A stretch of 64,000 nucleotides of DNA, taken from Pisaster brevispinus. Lineage: Eukaryota > Echinodermata > Asteroidea > Forcipulatida > Asteriidae. Positions 22,701-34,700 of the stretch are shown one piece after another; within the stretch, counting starts at the first letter, position 1; every line of letters starts with the position of its first letter. The position numbers and the translations under genes are program-made. Under the pieces are notes generated by a model, which ran no database searches, was not told where the DNA came from, and worked only from the letters and a program-made list of their open reading frames with translations. The DNA lies in the NCBI GenBank assembly GCA_023634235.1, contig JAMKCF010000014.1:4229501-4293500 (forward strand), in the 5' to 3' direction.

Positions 22701-25700
22701 TAAAAAGCATCCCTATTCCATTTGAAATATTGACTAGTGAAAAAGATTACAGACTAGTGAATTGACAAGCAAACTGGTCCTGCTGGCCAGTCACTAAAAA
22801 GGTTAAGGGCAAACCCTGGCCTGGACTTCATGCAGCCACAATTTGTACACAGCTCAATGAAAAAAAACCATATAGTCTTATATTTCGTGGAGATTGCACT
22901 GTCTGTTTTTTTACAAACTTTTGATATGAAGAAAAAGGGGCACATCTCAACACTTGTTCAGTTGTTGTTGTTTTTTATGAGACAAAATTTAAAAGTTCTC
23001 ATATGACCAGTGTAGTATCTCGCCTGCCAGAAAGGCCCCGGAATGTACAAGGTCACTTTTTTTGTTTTAACAAAGGTTACATGGGCTATAGATGAGAGGA
23101 AGGGTTTCAAATAACACCTGGGCCCAATTTCATAGAGCTGCTTAAGCACAAGAATTTGCTAAGCACAATGATATTTTGCTTACCAGAATAAGGTTACCAG
23201 CCAAACTACCATGTCACGTGTACAATTTGTGACTGGTATCCTGCTCATTTCTGCTTAGCAGGAAATTGTTAAGCATTATTTTCTGCTTAAGCAGCTCTAT
23301 GAAATTGGGCCCTGATTATGGCCTATGAAAAGAGTATTTTTCAACTTGTAAAAAGTTTTTTAACATTCATGCCATTTTATTCTTTCTGATAACTGCTTGA
23401 ATTTGTCATGAGGCATCACGGATGCTGTTTAGATTCTGACATAATGTGCAGTTTAACTTCTTTTTGCAAGACATAGAGAGGACTTGTACTGTTGTTATAA
23501 GAATAACAACAGATTTCCCACGAACAACCTTTTTTTTGTTACTTGGAGAAAGTGAGATTACCTTCACGGAAACCGAAATCCCGTGTCGATCCGTCAATAT
23601 GCATAGCCTCAAGTCTGTCATGTAGCATCTTTTGTCAACAATACAGAGCTGCCAGCTCTTCCTGATTCTGCAGAAAGCTCCCTGAAAATAAACCAGTCAT
23701 TCCATGTTCTGATGGACAGATTTGACGATCTCCCTGATTATGGAAACTTTTTCCTTTTTATGTTGAATACAATTCTAAATATCTCCATGATTGTTGGGCA
23801 AAATCTCCCTGACTGCAAGATGCAAACGTTGGCAGCTCTGTCAATAATAATTCTCCAGATTGTCAGCCCTCCGACCTGGCACCAGCACCAGTCTGTCTTT
23901 GCACAAGAAGCATGGCATCTCACACACCCGTAACTTTACACTCCAATCTATCAAGAAACAATCTCACCCACCCCTCACCCCATTCAATCCACATTTCATC
24001 GCAAACCATTGAAGTCAGATTGTCAAAAGGTTGAGCCACCCTGGAATTGAACTCGTAACTTGAAGAGATTGACCCCAGCCTGGATTGGAATCCGTCACCA
24101 GCTGAGCTCACACAAGCCCCCACATTTTGATATTGTTCACCAAACAGTTGTTAAATTTTTGCTTTTTAATAAATTAAATAACATGCTTTATTCCTTTCAC
24201 CTGTCTTTCCTTTCCCTCCAATATATGTCCATGTCCAATCTGTCTTCATTGTTTAATCCTTTGTTTTCCTCTGTTGTCCAATCAATTGTCTTCATTCATT
24301 GTCAAATCCTTTGTTCGTCTCCATTGTCCAATCATTTGTCTTTACTCCATTGTCCTATCTTTTGTCTAACTTCATTGTCCAATCATTTGTCTTACTCCAT
24401 TGTCAAATCCTTTGTTCTACTCCATTGTCCAATCATTTGTTCTACTCCATTGTCCAATCATTTGTTCTACTCCATTGTCCAATCATTTGTTCTACTCCAA
24501 TGTCCAATCCTTTGTCTTATTCTGTTGTCCTGTCATTTGTCTTACTCATTGTCCAATCCTTTGTCTTATTCCATTGTCCAATCCTTTGTCTTGCTCCATT
24601 GTACAATCCTTTGTCTTACTCCATTGTCAATTTCATCCTCCTCTGTTGCATTATCTCTCCTCTCTCAATCATTTTTTCCTTTGATCTTCCTTCTCACTTT
24701 CTGTCTCTCCCTCATTCCGTTGCATCTATTTCTTCTCTACCCCACTTCTGCATCCACATAGCGGAGCCATTAGAAGGTACAGGAGACAAATTCTCTGCTA
24801 TTTCAAGCATTCTGTGCAATCGGTGATGGTTAAATAATTAGCCGCATATCTCTATCTAATCCCACTTTACCGTGGCGTTACACTTTGCTAAAGCGCTCGA
24901 TCTAAAAATGAGAAATTTGCTCAAGTTCTATCGCTGCTGCTGAAAAAAACCATCTGTCGTGGTTTCAACTTACCAAAGACCTTCTGGATATAACTGGAGG
25001 TTTTTTCTTTGTGAAAAAAAAAAATGTGTGCCGGACTATATGCCGCAATACTTTATCAAACTAGATTTTCAGTTATTTTATTGAAAGATTTGTGGGTTTG
25101 TGTAATATTGACTTAATAAAGCTATCTTCTGCATACCTTTGCAGCTTTAAGCTCACAGTATTTTGCTTCAAATGTGCTCAAAACAGGTTCTCTTCTGTAG
25201 TTTGAACTGTTTTTTACTTATATAGTTGGGCTGGTTCTGTTCTATAGTTTGAACTTGCTCTTTTGTTGAGTTTGAGCTGGTTCATTTCTTTAGTTAGAAC
25301 TGGTTCTTTGCTATCATTGAACTGGTTCTGTTCTACAGTTTGAAGTGGTTCTTTTGTAGAGTTTAAACTGTTTCTGTTCTGTAGTTGAACTGGTTCTTTT
25401 CTAAAATTGAACTGTACCTGTTCTATAGTTGAACTGGTTCTTTTCTATAATTGAACTGTATCTGTTCTACAGTTGAACTGTTTCTTTTCTTTAATTGAAC
25501 TGTATCTGTTCTATAGCTGAACTGGTTCTTTTCTATAATTGAACTGTATCTGTTCTACATTTGAACTGGTTCTTTTCTATAATTGAACTGTATCTGTTCT
25601 TTAGTTGAACTGGTTCTTTTCCATAATTGAACTGTATCTGTTCTATAGCTGAACTGGTTCTTTTCTTTAGTTTGAACTCCTCTCAAGTTTGAACTGGTTC

Positions 25701-28700
25701 TTACCAATCATTGACCAAGTTTCTGTCTAAAGCTTTAAAGCTGCTTCTTTGGGTGTATGACACAGAAGAAATTATTATAAGATTAATATAGTTTTGTTTA
25801 ATAAATTCTTTATCTGGTTGGAACCAAACAGAAACTGGTTTCTCTGTTGACAGTAACAGAGATATGCCACAGAGTTTAACCATCCCCAAAGTCACAGGAT
25901 ATATGAAGTGCAATTGAATGCTCCTCGTGTTTTGAGTTTTGAGTTCAAGTTTTGTTGGCAAACCATTTTGCAGGACCTGCATGGCAATTTTTGATTTGAC
26001 CTCGGATACCTTGTTCCGTTTTTCCGTGGAGATTGTTTGATGTTTCATTCTGTCTTGAGAAAGTTTGTTAACAGAATGAGCCTCGTCAAGTTTGTGTTTC
26101 ATTCCCTTCCTTGAGACCAAAAGCTGTGTCACAGGGTTTGGGGTAAGCTTTTGTATAGCAACCTCCAGATGAGCAAACCCTGGTACCATTGCGCCATACA
26201 CATTCATTCAGAACTGTGTATGGGTGTTTGCCGTCTCTTTATACGTGACAATGCAAAAGCTTGCCCCCGAGTCATGTGACATAGCAACTGTCTCTTTTAT
26301 CTGAAGAAACTTCCCAAAATGGGAAACCCCCATGCAACCGAGTAGGGTCTGCAAATCCATTACCACATGCAAGTGTTCGGTGTGGGATTCGAACCGCGGT
26401 CCACAGAGGTTAAAGGCAGGACAAGATAACACTCGACCAAACTGATGTCCATTACCATTGCATCTTCGTTCCATATCTTGCTTTTTCACCTTATTTGACC
26501 TCCCAGTGAAGCATCATTGTCAGTTTGATATCATTTTTATTTTCTCCCATCCTGGACTATTTCCCCGAAAGTGGTGTCCATTTGACCAACTAACCAGAGT
26601 GTTCACTTGACCCAATTAACCATGATTAATTAGCTTTGAGTTTCACAGTCAGTTTTTTTAAGTTTTTTTTTTTTTACAGTTGTTAATAATGTATCTGTTT
26701 AATTTAATTCATTTAGTTGAAAAGGTCCCAATTCATTCCATCAAATTATCATGAAGAAATGTGAAGTAGATCATCAGCATTTTTTTTTATAACATCTCCC
26801 CAATCTGGATTCAGTTTGCTCTGAACTTTTTTTTTTTTTTAAAGAAAATGTTCAACAATAAAAAGTTAAAAAAAATTAATACTGTATTACATATCAGCGT
26901 CGTTAATTAGTTGAAATACTGGTATGAACTTTTAAAAAAAAAAACTTTTAAAATGCATGCGCATAGAGAGTCTTCCTCTGTCGCCTTTCTTTCTCTCCCC
27001 CCCCATGCCCCCCCCCCCTCCTTCACCCAGCACCCTCCAGTCCCACTAAGCCCACTGCAGCCTCTGTTAGCCAAACTCGACCTACCCCTGGTCAGCTTTG
27101 CCTCGCCTCACCCAGTTCCACCCACCACCAGCAAGCACCACTCAACTCAAACCAGCCAAGCCAACCAGCCCCGACTGGCTTCGCCTATCCCAACCTTACC
27201 CTACCTAGCCCTACCTAGCCCTGGCCAGCTTTGCCTAGCCTCACCCCGTCCCATCCACCACCATCAAGCACAACCCAGCACAACCCAGCACAACCCAGCA
27301 CAACCTACCACAACCCAGCCCTGCTCAGGCCCCCCCCCATCCAGCCCCATACCACCCTACCCAGCCCAAGTCAGCCTTGCCTATTCTCACCAAGTCCCAT
27401 CCACCACCATCAAGCAACACCCAACCCAGCTCAGCTGCCCTGCCAAGCCCCAACCCCGCCCCACCCGACCCACCTATATAACCCCATGCACCAATCCCCA
27501 CAACAGAATACTCAAATTCCATGCAGAGCTGTGCTCGAAGCTTCCCTACAATTCTTAACATGCAACAGCCAGGAATCGCCTGCAAAACAAGGAAGAAAGA
27601 AATATCTGAAATCTATGCAGGGTTGCTTTGTTTCAATTCTTGCCGTACTGCAAACTCTTAGTGAACAAATGTTTTAGAAATTTAACATAACGGAATTAGT
27701 ATAAACTTAATTTTGAAACTTCAGCAAGCACTAAAAAACTAATAATTGTTGCAATAATTTCACCTTTAAGAATATTTCATTTCTTATTCTATTTTTATGT
27801 TATTTTTTATTACAGTTGGTTATGCCTGGATTCCACTCTTGGACGCTGGAAAGTAAGTTTAAATTTTGTCTGCCCACCCTCCTACTGTTTGACCAGTAAA
27901 TATCGTCCATTGTGGTTTGGAGTGATAGATAAACTATGACAGCCTGCAATGTGATATCATATGGTGAATGCATCTACACAGTACACAGTCAACCCTCCTA
28001 CTGTCTAACCATTCAATATCATCCACTGTGGTTTTGTATGATAGATAAACTATGCCAGCTTGCAATATGATATCATTTGGTGAATGCACCTACACAGTAC
28101 ACAGTCAACCCTCCTACTGTCTGACCTTTCAATACCATCCATTGTGGTTTTGTAAGATAGATAAGCTATGCCAGCTTGCAATATGATATCATGTGGTGAA
28201 TGCATCTACACAGTACACACATCGTACACATATAGTTCTGTCCAACCGGCGTAGTTGAACGGTTTTAAATGTTTGGTCAACTCACTGGAAAATGTTACCA
28301 AGAGTAGGAGGGTTAATAACAAAAAAACAGTTACTTGAAAAACCAGAAATCTGCATGTCTAGTAGCAACTGCATCACTATTAACTGCAGTTATTAACTGT
28401 ATTATTTTGTACCCTGTTTAGATTAAATGTTGGTGAGATGGGAGTAACTGTCTCGTCAAATCTTCCTCCAGGCTACCTGGGAACTAAGCCCCTTGGATTG
28501 GGAAAGGTTAGTACTGGTCTTGATGGCTCTTTATCTCCACTGATTCAAATCAACTATAGGGCGGTATGGTTAGCTAGTGAGTAAAGTGCTCGTCGCTCAC
28601 AACTGTGGGCCCCTGGTTCGATTCCCGGCTAGGGTCGTATTTGAGTTGAGTTCAAATGACAAGGATCTGTGTTTTAATGCTACATTTGAAGTGTGAACCT

Positions 28701-31700
28701 GAGAACAAAAGACGTCCACATACTGTAGGGACTTGGAACACTATGTGGACTTACACACGTCCACACAGTGTTTTTTAAAGTGTTGAAGAACAGGATTTTT
28801 TTTAGGAGTATAGAACAAAGGAATGTCCACAGAGTGACTGCAACCCAGAGCTGTGTGTGTGTGTGTGAGCGTGTCTATCTGTTCAAACCGAGGACTTTAA
28901 CAAAAGGGATCCGGGTGTTTGACAGAGCGAGGAAGTCCTGGCTTCGCTTTCGTGTACAAAACCAATGGGGACGTCGCTAAAAAAACACTAAGTCCAAACA
29001 ATGGCAGAACAAAGAGAAGTCCTTGATTTACAGGATTCACAAATGTGCGTGTTTGTGTGTGTGTTTTATATAAAGGAAATATTGAATGCATTTTGGTCAC
29101 GCGTTGTCCCAAAATATAATCACTGGGTGAAGACCAATTTTTACCATGCAGTTATATTATGTGACAATGCACTCACATGCATCCAATATTTGTACAATAT
29201 GACATGATGTTACCACAAACCAATACTACTACTAATAATAATTATGACGCCTTCTAAAGTGCCGGTATCCACGAAAGTGCTCATGGCGCTTGCTCCAATA
29301 ATAAAGTTCCTCTGTGGATGTCTTCCAGTGGTGCACAAGCAAGAAAAAGTGAAAATGGGGTGCTGCATAAAATAAAAACAACAGCAGAATAAGCAGTAAT
29401 CCCAATCTCCGCATAATTAGGAAAAATTTTCCTTAAAAAGATGTGTTTTCAAGGCTGTTTTGAAATACTATATTGGAGTAAATTAGCAATCTGTAACTGA
29501 AAAAAATATTAATAATTTTTTCATGGTTATTTTCAGTCGGTGGGTCCAGAGCTCAAACTTGTTGATGGTGGTAAACAATTACTGAAGGTCAACATCAGAC
29601 TGGCGTCAACAATCTACACAAAGGTAAGATCTTCGTCATAACCACTTTGCAAACATTTTCAGTTTTTAAAAATATGCTTTTCAACTCAACTACTTACTGA
29701 CCATTCGATATTATCCACTGTGGTTTTGAATGATAGATAAACTATGCCAGCCTGCAATATGTTGTGATGTGGTGAATGCATCTACACAGTACACAGTCAA
29801 CCCTCCTACTGTCTGACCACTCAATATGCAATCTGTTGTTTTATGGTTTATGTGTCTACACAGTACACGCATGAAACAGAAAGCTCTGTACACAGTTGTG
29901 TCACCATACATGAGCCCTGCAGTTGAATGATTTTGAATGGTTGGTCAACTCTCTGGAAAATGTTACCAAGAGTAGGGGGGGGGTCGAGGTCAAATGATTG
30001 CAGGGAGACATTTGCAACCATAAAAAGTTGGCCATCTTTAGTTTATAAGAACTTACTTTGTCTATCTTTATTTTCCACCCTCGATTCAGGCCCCTCATCT
30101 CCACAATTTCTTCGGTCAATGCCAAGTCTGGGACGGCACAAACACAGGAGCCCTTGAAATTATCCAACACGTCAAGGTAAGAATCCCATTCTATTTCGGC
30201 TTATCGTGGCTGAGTTGTCAAACACACTGGACTCAAGCTCTGGTGTTTCTGATCAGCAGGATGTGGGTTCGAGTCCCGGTCTTGACACTTGTCCCGTGTC
30301 TTTAAGCGAGATATTTAACCATTATTGCTTCGTCCATCGGATGGGACATAAACCCAGAGGTCTCCTGTGTTGTATAAAGCATAAAAAAGAAGAACCACAG
30401 TTACACTTATTGCAAAGAGAATGGGCTTGCACCAGTGTTCCTGGCAGTGGCTGCCGAATGCGCCGCAGCACCTTGTAAACCATTAAAAGGTGCTACATAC
30501 ATGGGTCTCATAATTCATAACTTTCAAAAACCTTTAAAAAGTCTTTAAAAGCGGTTCTAGTTGTTTCCAGTGTCTTGAGCCCTTTATAGGCTGATATGTG
30601 CACTACATAAGACTCCTGTATTATTTAACAGAGGCCTCTGGCCTCATTTATTGCATTTTTTTAGGGAGAAATGCAAAGTTAAACAAGAGGTAACTTGAGG
30701 TAGTCTTGAGTTTTCTTGAGGTTTTCCGGGTTCATCCTAGGTCCAGATTAGAGTTACCGTTTGCATTTCTTTCTTACAAGATCATTGTTTACAGTTTTTC
30801 ATTTTAAATAATTTGGGTTTTGAACAAAGAAAAATTGACTGGAGCGGGACTTGAACCAATGACCTCCGGATTACTGTACCGGCGCTCTACCAATTGAGCT
30901 ATCCACCCCTATGTTGGCGGTCTCCCTATTAGCCAATATCTTTGTTTGGGGATGCCAGTTTTTCAGTTTTTCATTTTGAAATTGTTATTTGAAATTTTTT
31001 ATTTTGAAATTTTTATTATGCTACTTTTTTTTTCAGGCCATGCATGCTGTGGAGCCAGATATGCTAATAAACTTCTTGCCTGTGATTCTTAATCAACTTT
31101 TTCGAATCCTTCCAACGGCAGCCATGGATGAGGTACAGCTCAACGTTGTCAGGTAACAACAGACTCTCCTCCAGCAAAACCTCTTTGAAATGTCTCCTTG
31201 GAAATCTCTCTTCTTAAAGGAAAATAGCAAGACATTTTCCAACGGAATCGTCTTTCCTTAATACAGATTAGAAAACAAGTTTTGTATTGGCATGTCGTGG
31301 TCAAGTGGTTAAGCGCATCAGACCTCAAGTTCTGGTGGGTGAGTCACGAGGGTGTGGGTTCGAATCCTGGTCATGACACTTGTGTCCTTTGGCAAGACAC
31401 TTACAAGAACGAGCTTCTCTTCACCCAGGGGTAAATGGGTAACTGTGAGGGCAGAGATGGTTCTTGTGATTTATTTAGCTGGGTGTGCTATATATTTGGC
31501 AGCACATGCTGTACACTCCCCGGGAGAGTTGAGATGGTTTAAGAGATGAAAATAAATTGCCCAGCTCTTCCCATTTTTTTGATGAGCAAATAATAAACGC
31601 AGTTTTGCGTTGTGGTAGGAAGCAGGAAGTGCCTGGTGTTGGCATGGAGTGCCACAATTGATTTGCCATTTCTTGGATTGATTAACTTTCTTGTATGACT

Positions 31701-34700
31701 TTTTTTCAGGTTGATAATCTTCATCGTGTCCCAAGTCCATGACGTTGGACGTGAGGATGTCCTCTACTCCTACGTCAAAGTGAGTCAAACACCCTCCCAA
31801 AACATTCCTTCGTTGACCTCCAAAGAGTTATTGCGACATTAAAAAATAATAATAGCCATAACGATGGAAAATCTTTAACTGGCTGAATCAAGATTGCAAA
31901 CAGTTTTGTAGCAGTTTCAAAGCCAATTGATCAAAAAATGCCCATGTCTGTTTGGCGTAGCGGGATAGAAAATTTAGGGTCGGTAGGTCAGATTTTATTT
32001 TCATTTTTGTAGTAGGTTAAAAAGCTTTTGGGATCAGGTTGGCTGAGTGGTTTCCTTCCCTGCCTTTGTCTTCTATGGACCTTGGTTGAAATACCACCAC
32101 AGACCAGAGCTCGGTATGTGGATTGGGTTTTCAGTCCCTACCTGATTGCTCGGGTTTTTATCCATTGGGGTTTTTCTCCCACATCTAAGCTTGAACATTT
32201 AGTCCAGTTTTCCCGTTTGGCGTTTATTGTGCTGTTGGGTGTGCAATAAACTAAATAAACAAAAATTAATAGGATTAGAATAAAACCAGTTGTTAATGTT
32301 TTTGTTTTTGTTTTTCTAACAGTACGTGTTTGAGACGGAGAAGGAGAACCAGTTACAGAAGACTGTCCATGAGGAGTTAGTGAAGAACCTAGCCATGTCG
32401 CTACGACCGAGCACCGACCACACGGTCATCAAGAACCTCATGAAGGTAAGGCGTAATGTCCGACTTGGCGGCTGCGGCTGTAGCTAAAGGCTGTTGCCAA
32501 GGGCAGCCTGTGCTTCAAGGCATGTTGACAAGGTGGTCATGCTGCAGCCGCAGCTGCTAATTCAGAAACTAGCCAGAAGTCAGAAGTCTTTATCCAAGAA
32601 ACTATGAAGTCTTTATCTAAAAGACTGCGAGGTCTTGATCTAAGAAACTATGAGGTCTTGATCTAAGAAACTATGAGGTCTTGATCTAAGAAACTATGAG
32701 GTCTTGATCTAAGAAACTATAAGGTCTTGATCTAAGAAACTATGAGGTCTTGATCTAAGAAACTATGAGGTCTATGAGAAAGAACAACCAAATTATGTGA
32801 CATGAAGTTAAACCTTCAGTCTTCAAATTCAGTTGTTTAGGAGGGTTAACAATGAAAAAATTGGCTAGAGCTGGGTTTGAAACTGTGACGTCTGGGTTAA
32901 TGTGCTGGCGCTCTACCAACTGAGCTATCTACATGTACCCCTAATGAAGGCGGTCTTCCTGTTGTGTCAATATCTTTGTTCGGGGTGCCAGTCAAGAGCC
33001 ATTCAAGCTGTAACCATTCAACCTGTAACCGCCGTTAAGCCAGGAATCACACCCAAGTTTACGATACAACCTGGGAAGCGGCAGCAGAGGGATCACCTTA
33101 AGGGGATGCAACTTTTTTATTTCAAATATCAAGTTATAAACCACAAGGGAAGCTGAGTGGGTAAATTTAGTTCAATATTTGGGTGGACAAAGAAAAAATT
33201 GACTAGAACAGGATTTGAACCTGCTACCTGTGGATTAACGTGCCGGTGCTTTACCGACTGAGCTACGTATCTAGCACTATGATTTTGTTCTCCAAAAAAT
33301 TCTCTTTCTCAGACTTACTTCACACTGATCCTGAGGACACAAATGACTAATCTTGTTGGGTCATGCATTTTTTAAGGAATTCTTTTCTTTATTTTCTTGC
33401 AGCACATGTGGTTCTTCTTCACAATCATCATCAAGAGCATGGCTCAGCATTTGATCAAGAGCGATCGTCTTAAGCTCCCGAGGCATCAACGCTTCTCGAC
33501 CAACTTTGAGACGGGACTGAGGAACCTCGTCCAGGTCCTGATGCCGCACATCCTGCAGAAGCAAGATATCAGACAACTGCAAGACGCCAAGGACGCTAAC
33601 TTCCATCTCGCAAACTTCGTCAAGGTTTGTTTCAGACATCCGCGTTAGATCAGGCATGATATTCTTCCTACTGTATGGCATGTCGTGGCCGAGCCGATAA
33701 GAGCACCGGACTCAAGCTCTGGTGTTTCTTATCAGTAGAGTGTGGGTTCGAGTCCTGGTCGTGACACTTGTGTCCTTAAGCAAGACACTTAACCATATTG
33801 CTTTGTCCTTTGGATGGGACGTAAAGCCGTTGGTCACGTGTGTTGTGTAACGCATGTAAAAGAACCCAGTGCACTTATCGAAAAGAGAAGGGAGGAGGGA
33901 ATCCAGGCCATTTTCCAGGAATTTTCACATTTTGTCAAATCTCACCCAGCATACAAGTCTCCTTTGATTTCTCTATTTTTCTTATATCTACATGGCTTAG
34001 AAAGTACTAAGTCAACATGCATTGGTGTAAGGAAGTAATTAATATCACTTTAATTTGAGCGTTTTTGGGGTGGTTTTTTTTTCTTCAGCGATGTTTCACA
34101 TACATGGACCGTGGATTTGTCTTCCGTCTCATCAACTGCTACATGGCATTCTTCAGTCCAGATGACCCAAAGGTAAGTACGATGAGGAGGTCACTTCTCG
34201 GGAAAGGTCAAGAGGTTGAAAGATTTGTTCAGTCTTAAGGTTTGAATATTTCTTTTGAATTGTCATCAAGGGCCTGGACACTAAAAATTAAAAATGAGAC
34301 AAACAATGTTAAAAGTAGGGTCATAGATTGGTAAATACTCAAAAATTAATGGCTGTAAAAACTTTCTTGGTGAGAAGCGCTGCAGTTGTTGATAGTATAA
34401 ACTATTTTGAGAAAGGATTCCCTTCCAAGTAATATGGTTTGGATAGTTTTTCACCCCAAAACATTTGAAACTGAGAAATGACTGGTGCATTCAATTCTAC
34501 GTCGATACAGCAACTGTTCGAGATGAAGTTTGAGATGATCCGAGTTGTCTGTAGCCACGAGCACTACATCGCCCTCAACCTTCCGTTACAAAAGAAAGGA
34601 CAGCAGACCGGCAAAAACTTCAAAAGTAAGTCAGTCTTGAAATCGAAACTCTACACTCTGATTTCAAGTTTTTCAGTCCCTTGCTAGCTGTCTTTATATT

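Larger units (their letters stand above)
22396..27815. other. Intron 14
   Basis: This 5.4-kb intron interrupts DHR1. In order it holds repeat C, MITE-A, MITE-D, a 25-bp minisatellite, a 15-nt microexon candidate (24762-24776), a 44-bp minisatellite, a reverse family-4 SINE and a C-rich low-complexity tract. An open minus-strand frame at 25701-26207 has no recognisable product. Confidence 0.65.
28507..29536. other. Intron 16
   Basis: It carries a tRNA-like head (28570-28660), a TCCACA-rich inverted-repeat element (28680-28840), and a reverse copy of the CA-bounded repeat (28850-29070). Nothing coding is seen. Confidence 0.6.
30177..31036. other. Intron 18
   Basis: It is mostly a tRNA-Leu-like SINE (30195-30615) and a reverse tRNA-Lys-like SINE (30825-30965). 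There is no coding signal. Confidence 0.6.
32446..33402. other. Intron 21
   Basis: It starts with a GCTGCGGCTGTAGC inverted pair near the donor (about 32467-32565). It then has a 23-bp minisatellite and two reverse tRNA-Lys-like SINE heads (32850-33165 and 33180-33280). Confidence 0.65.

Noticed and set aside
24060..24826. Long plus-strand open frames (up to 233 codons) of Ser/Leu/Cys-rich protein
   Set aside because: They are produced by the 25-bp minisatellite lacking stops. All three frames give related repetitive peptides and there is no splice or start context.
26911..27677. Pro/Ser/Thr-rich open frames up to 215 codons
   Set aside because: Low-complexity C-rich tract. Overlapping frames on both strands are open because of composition.
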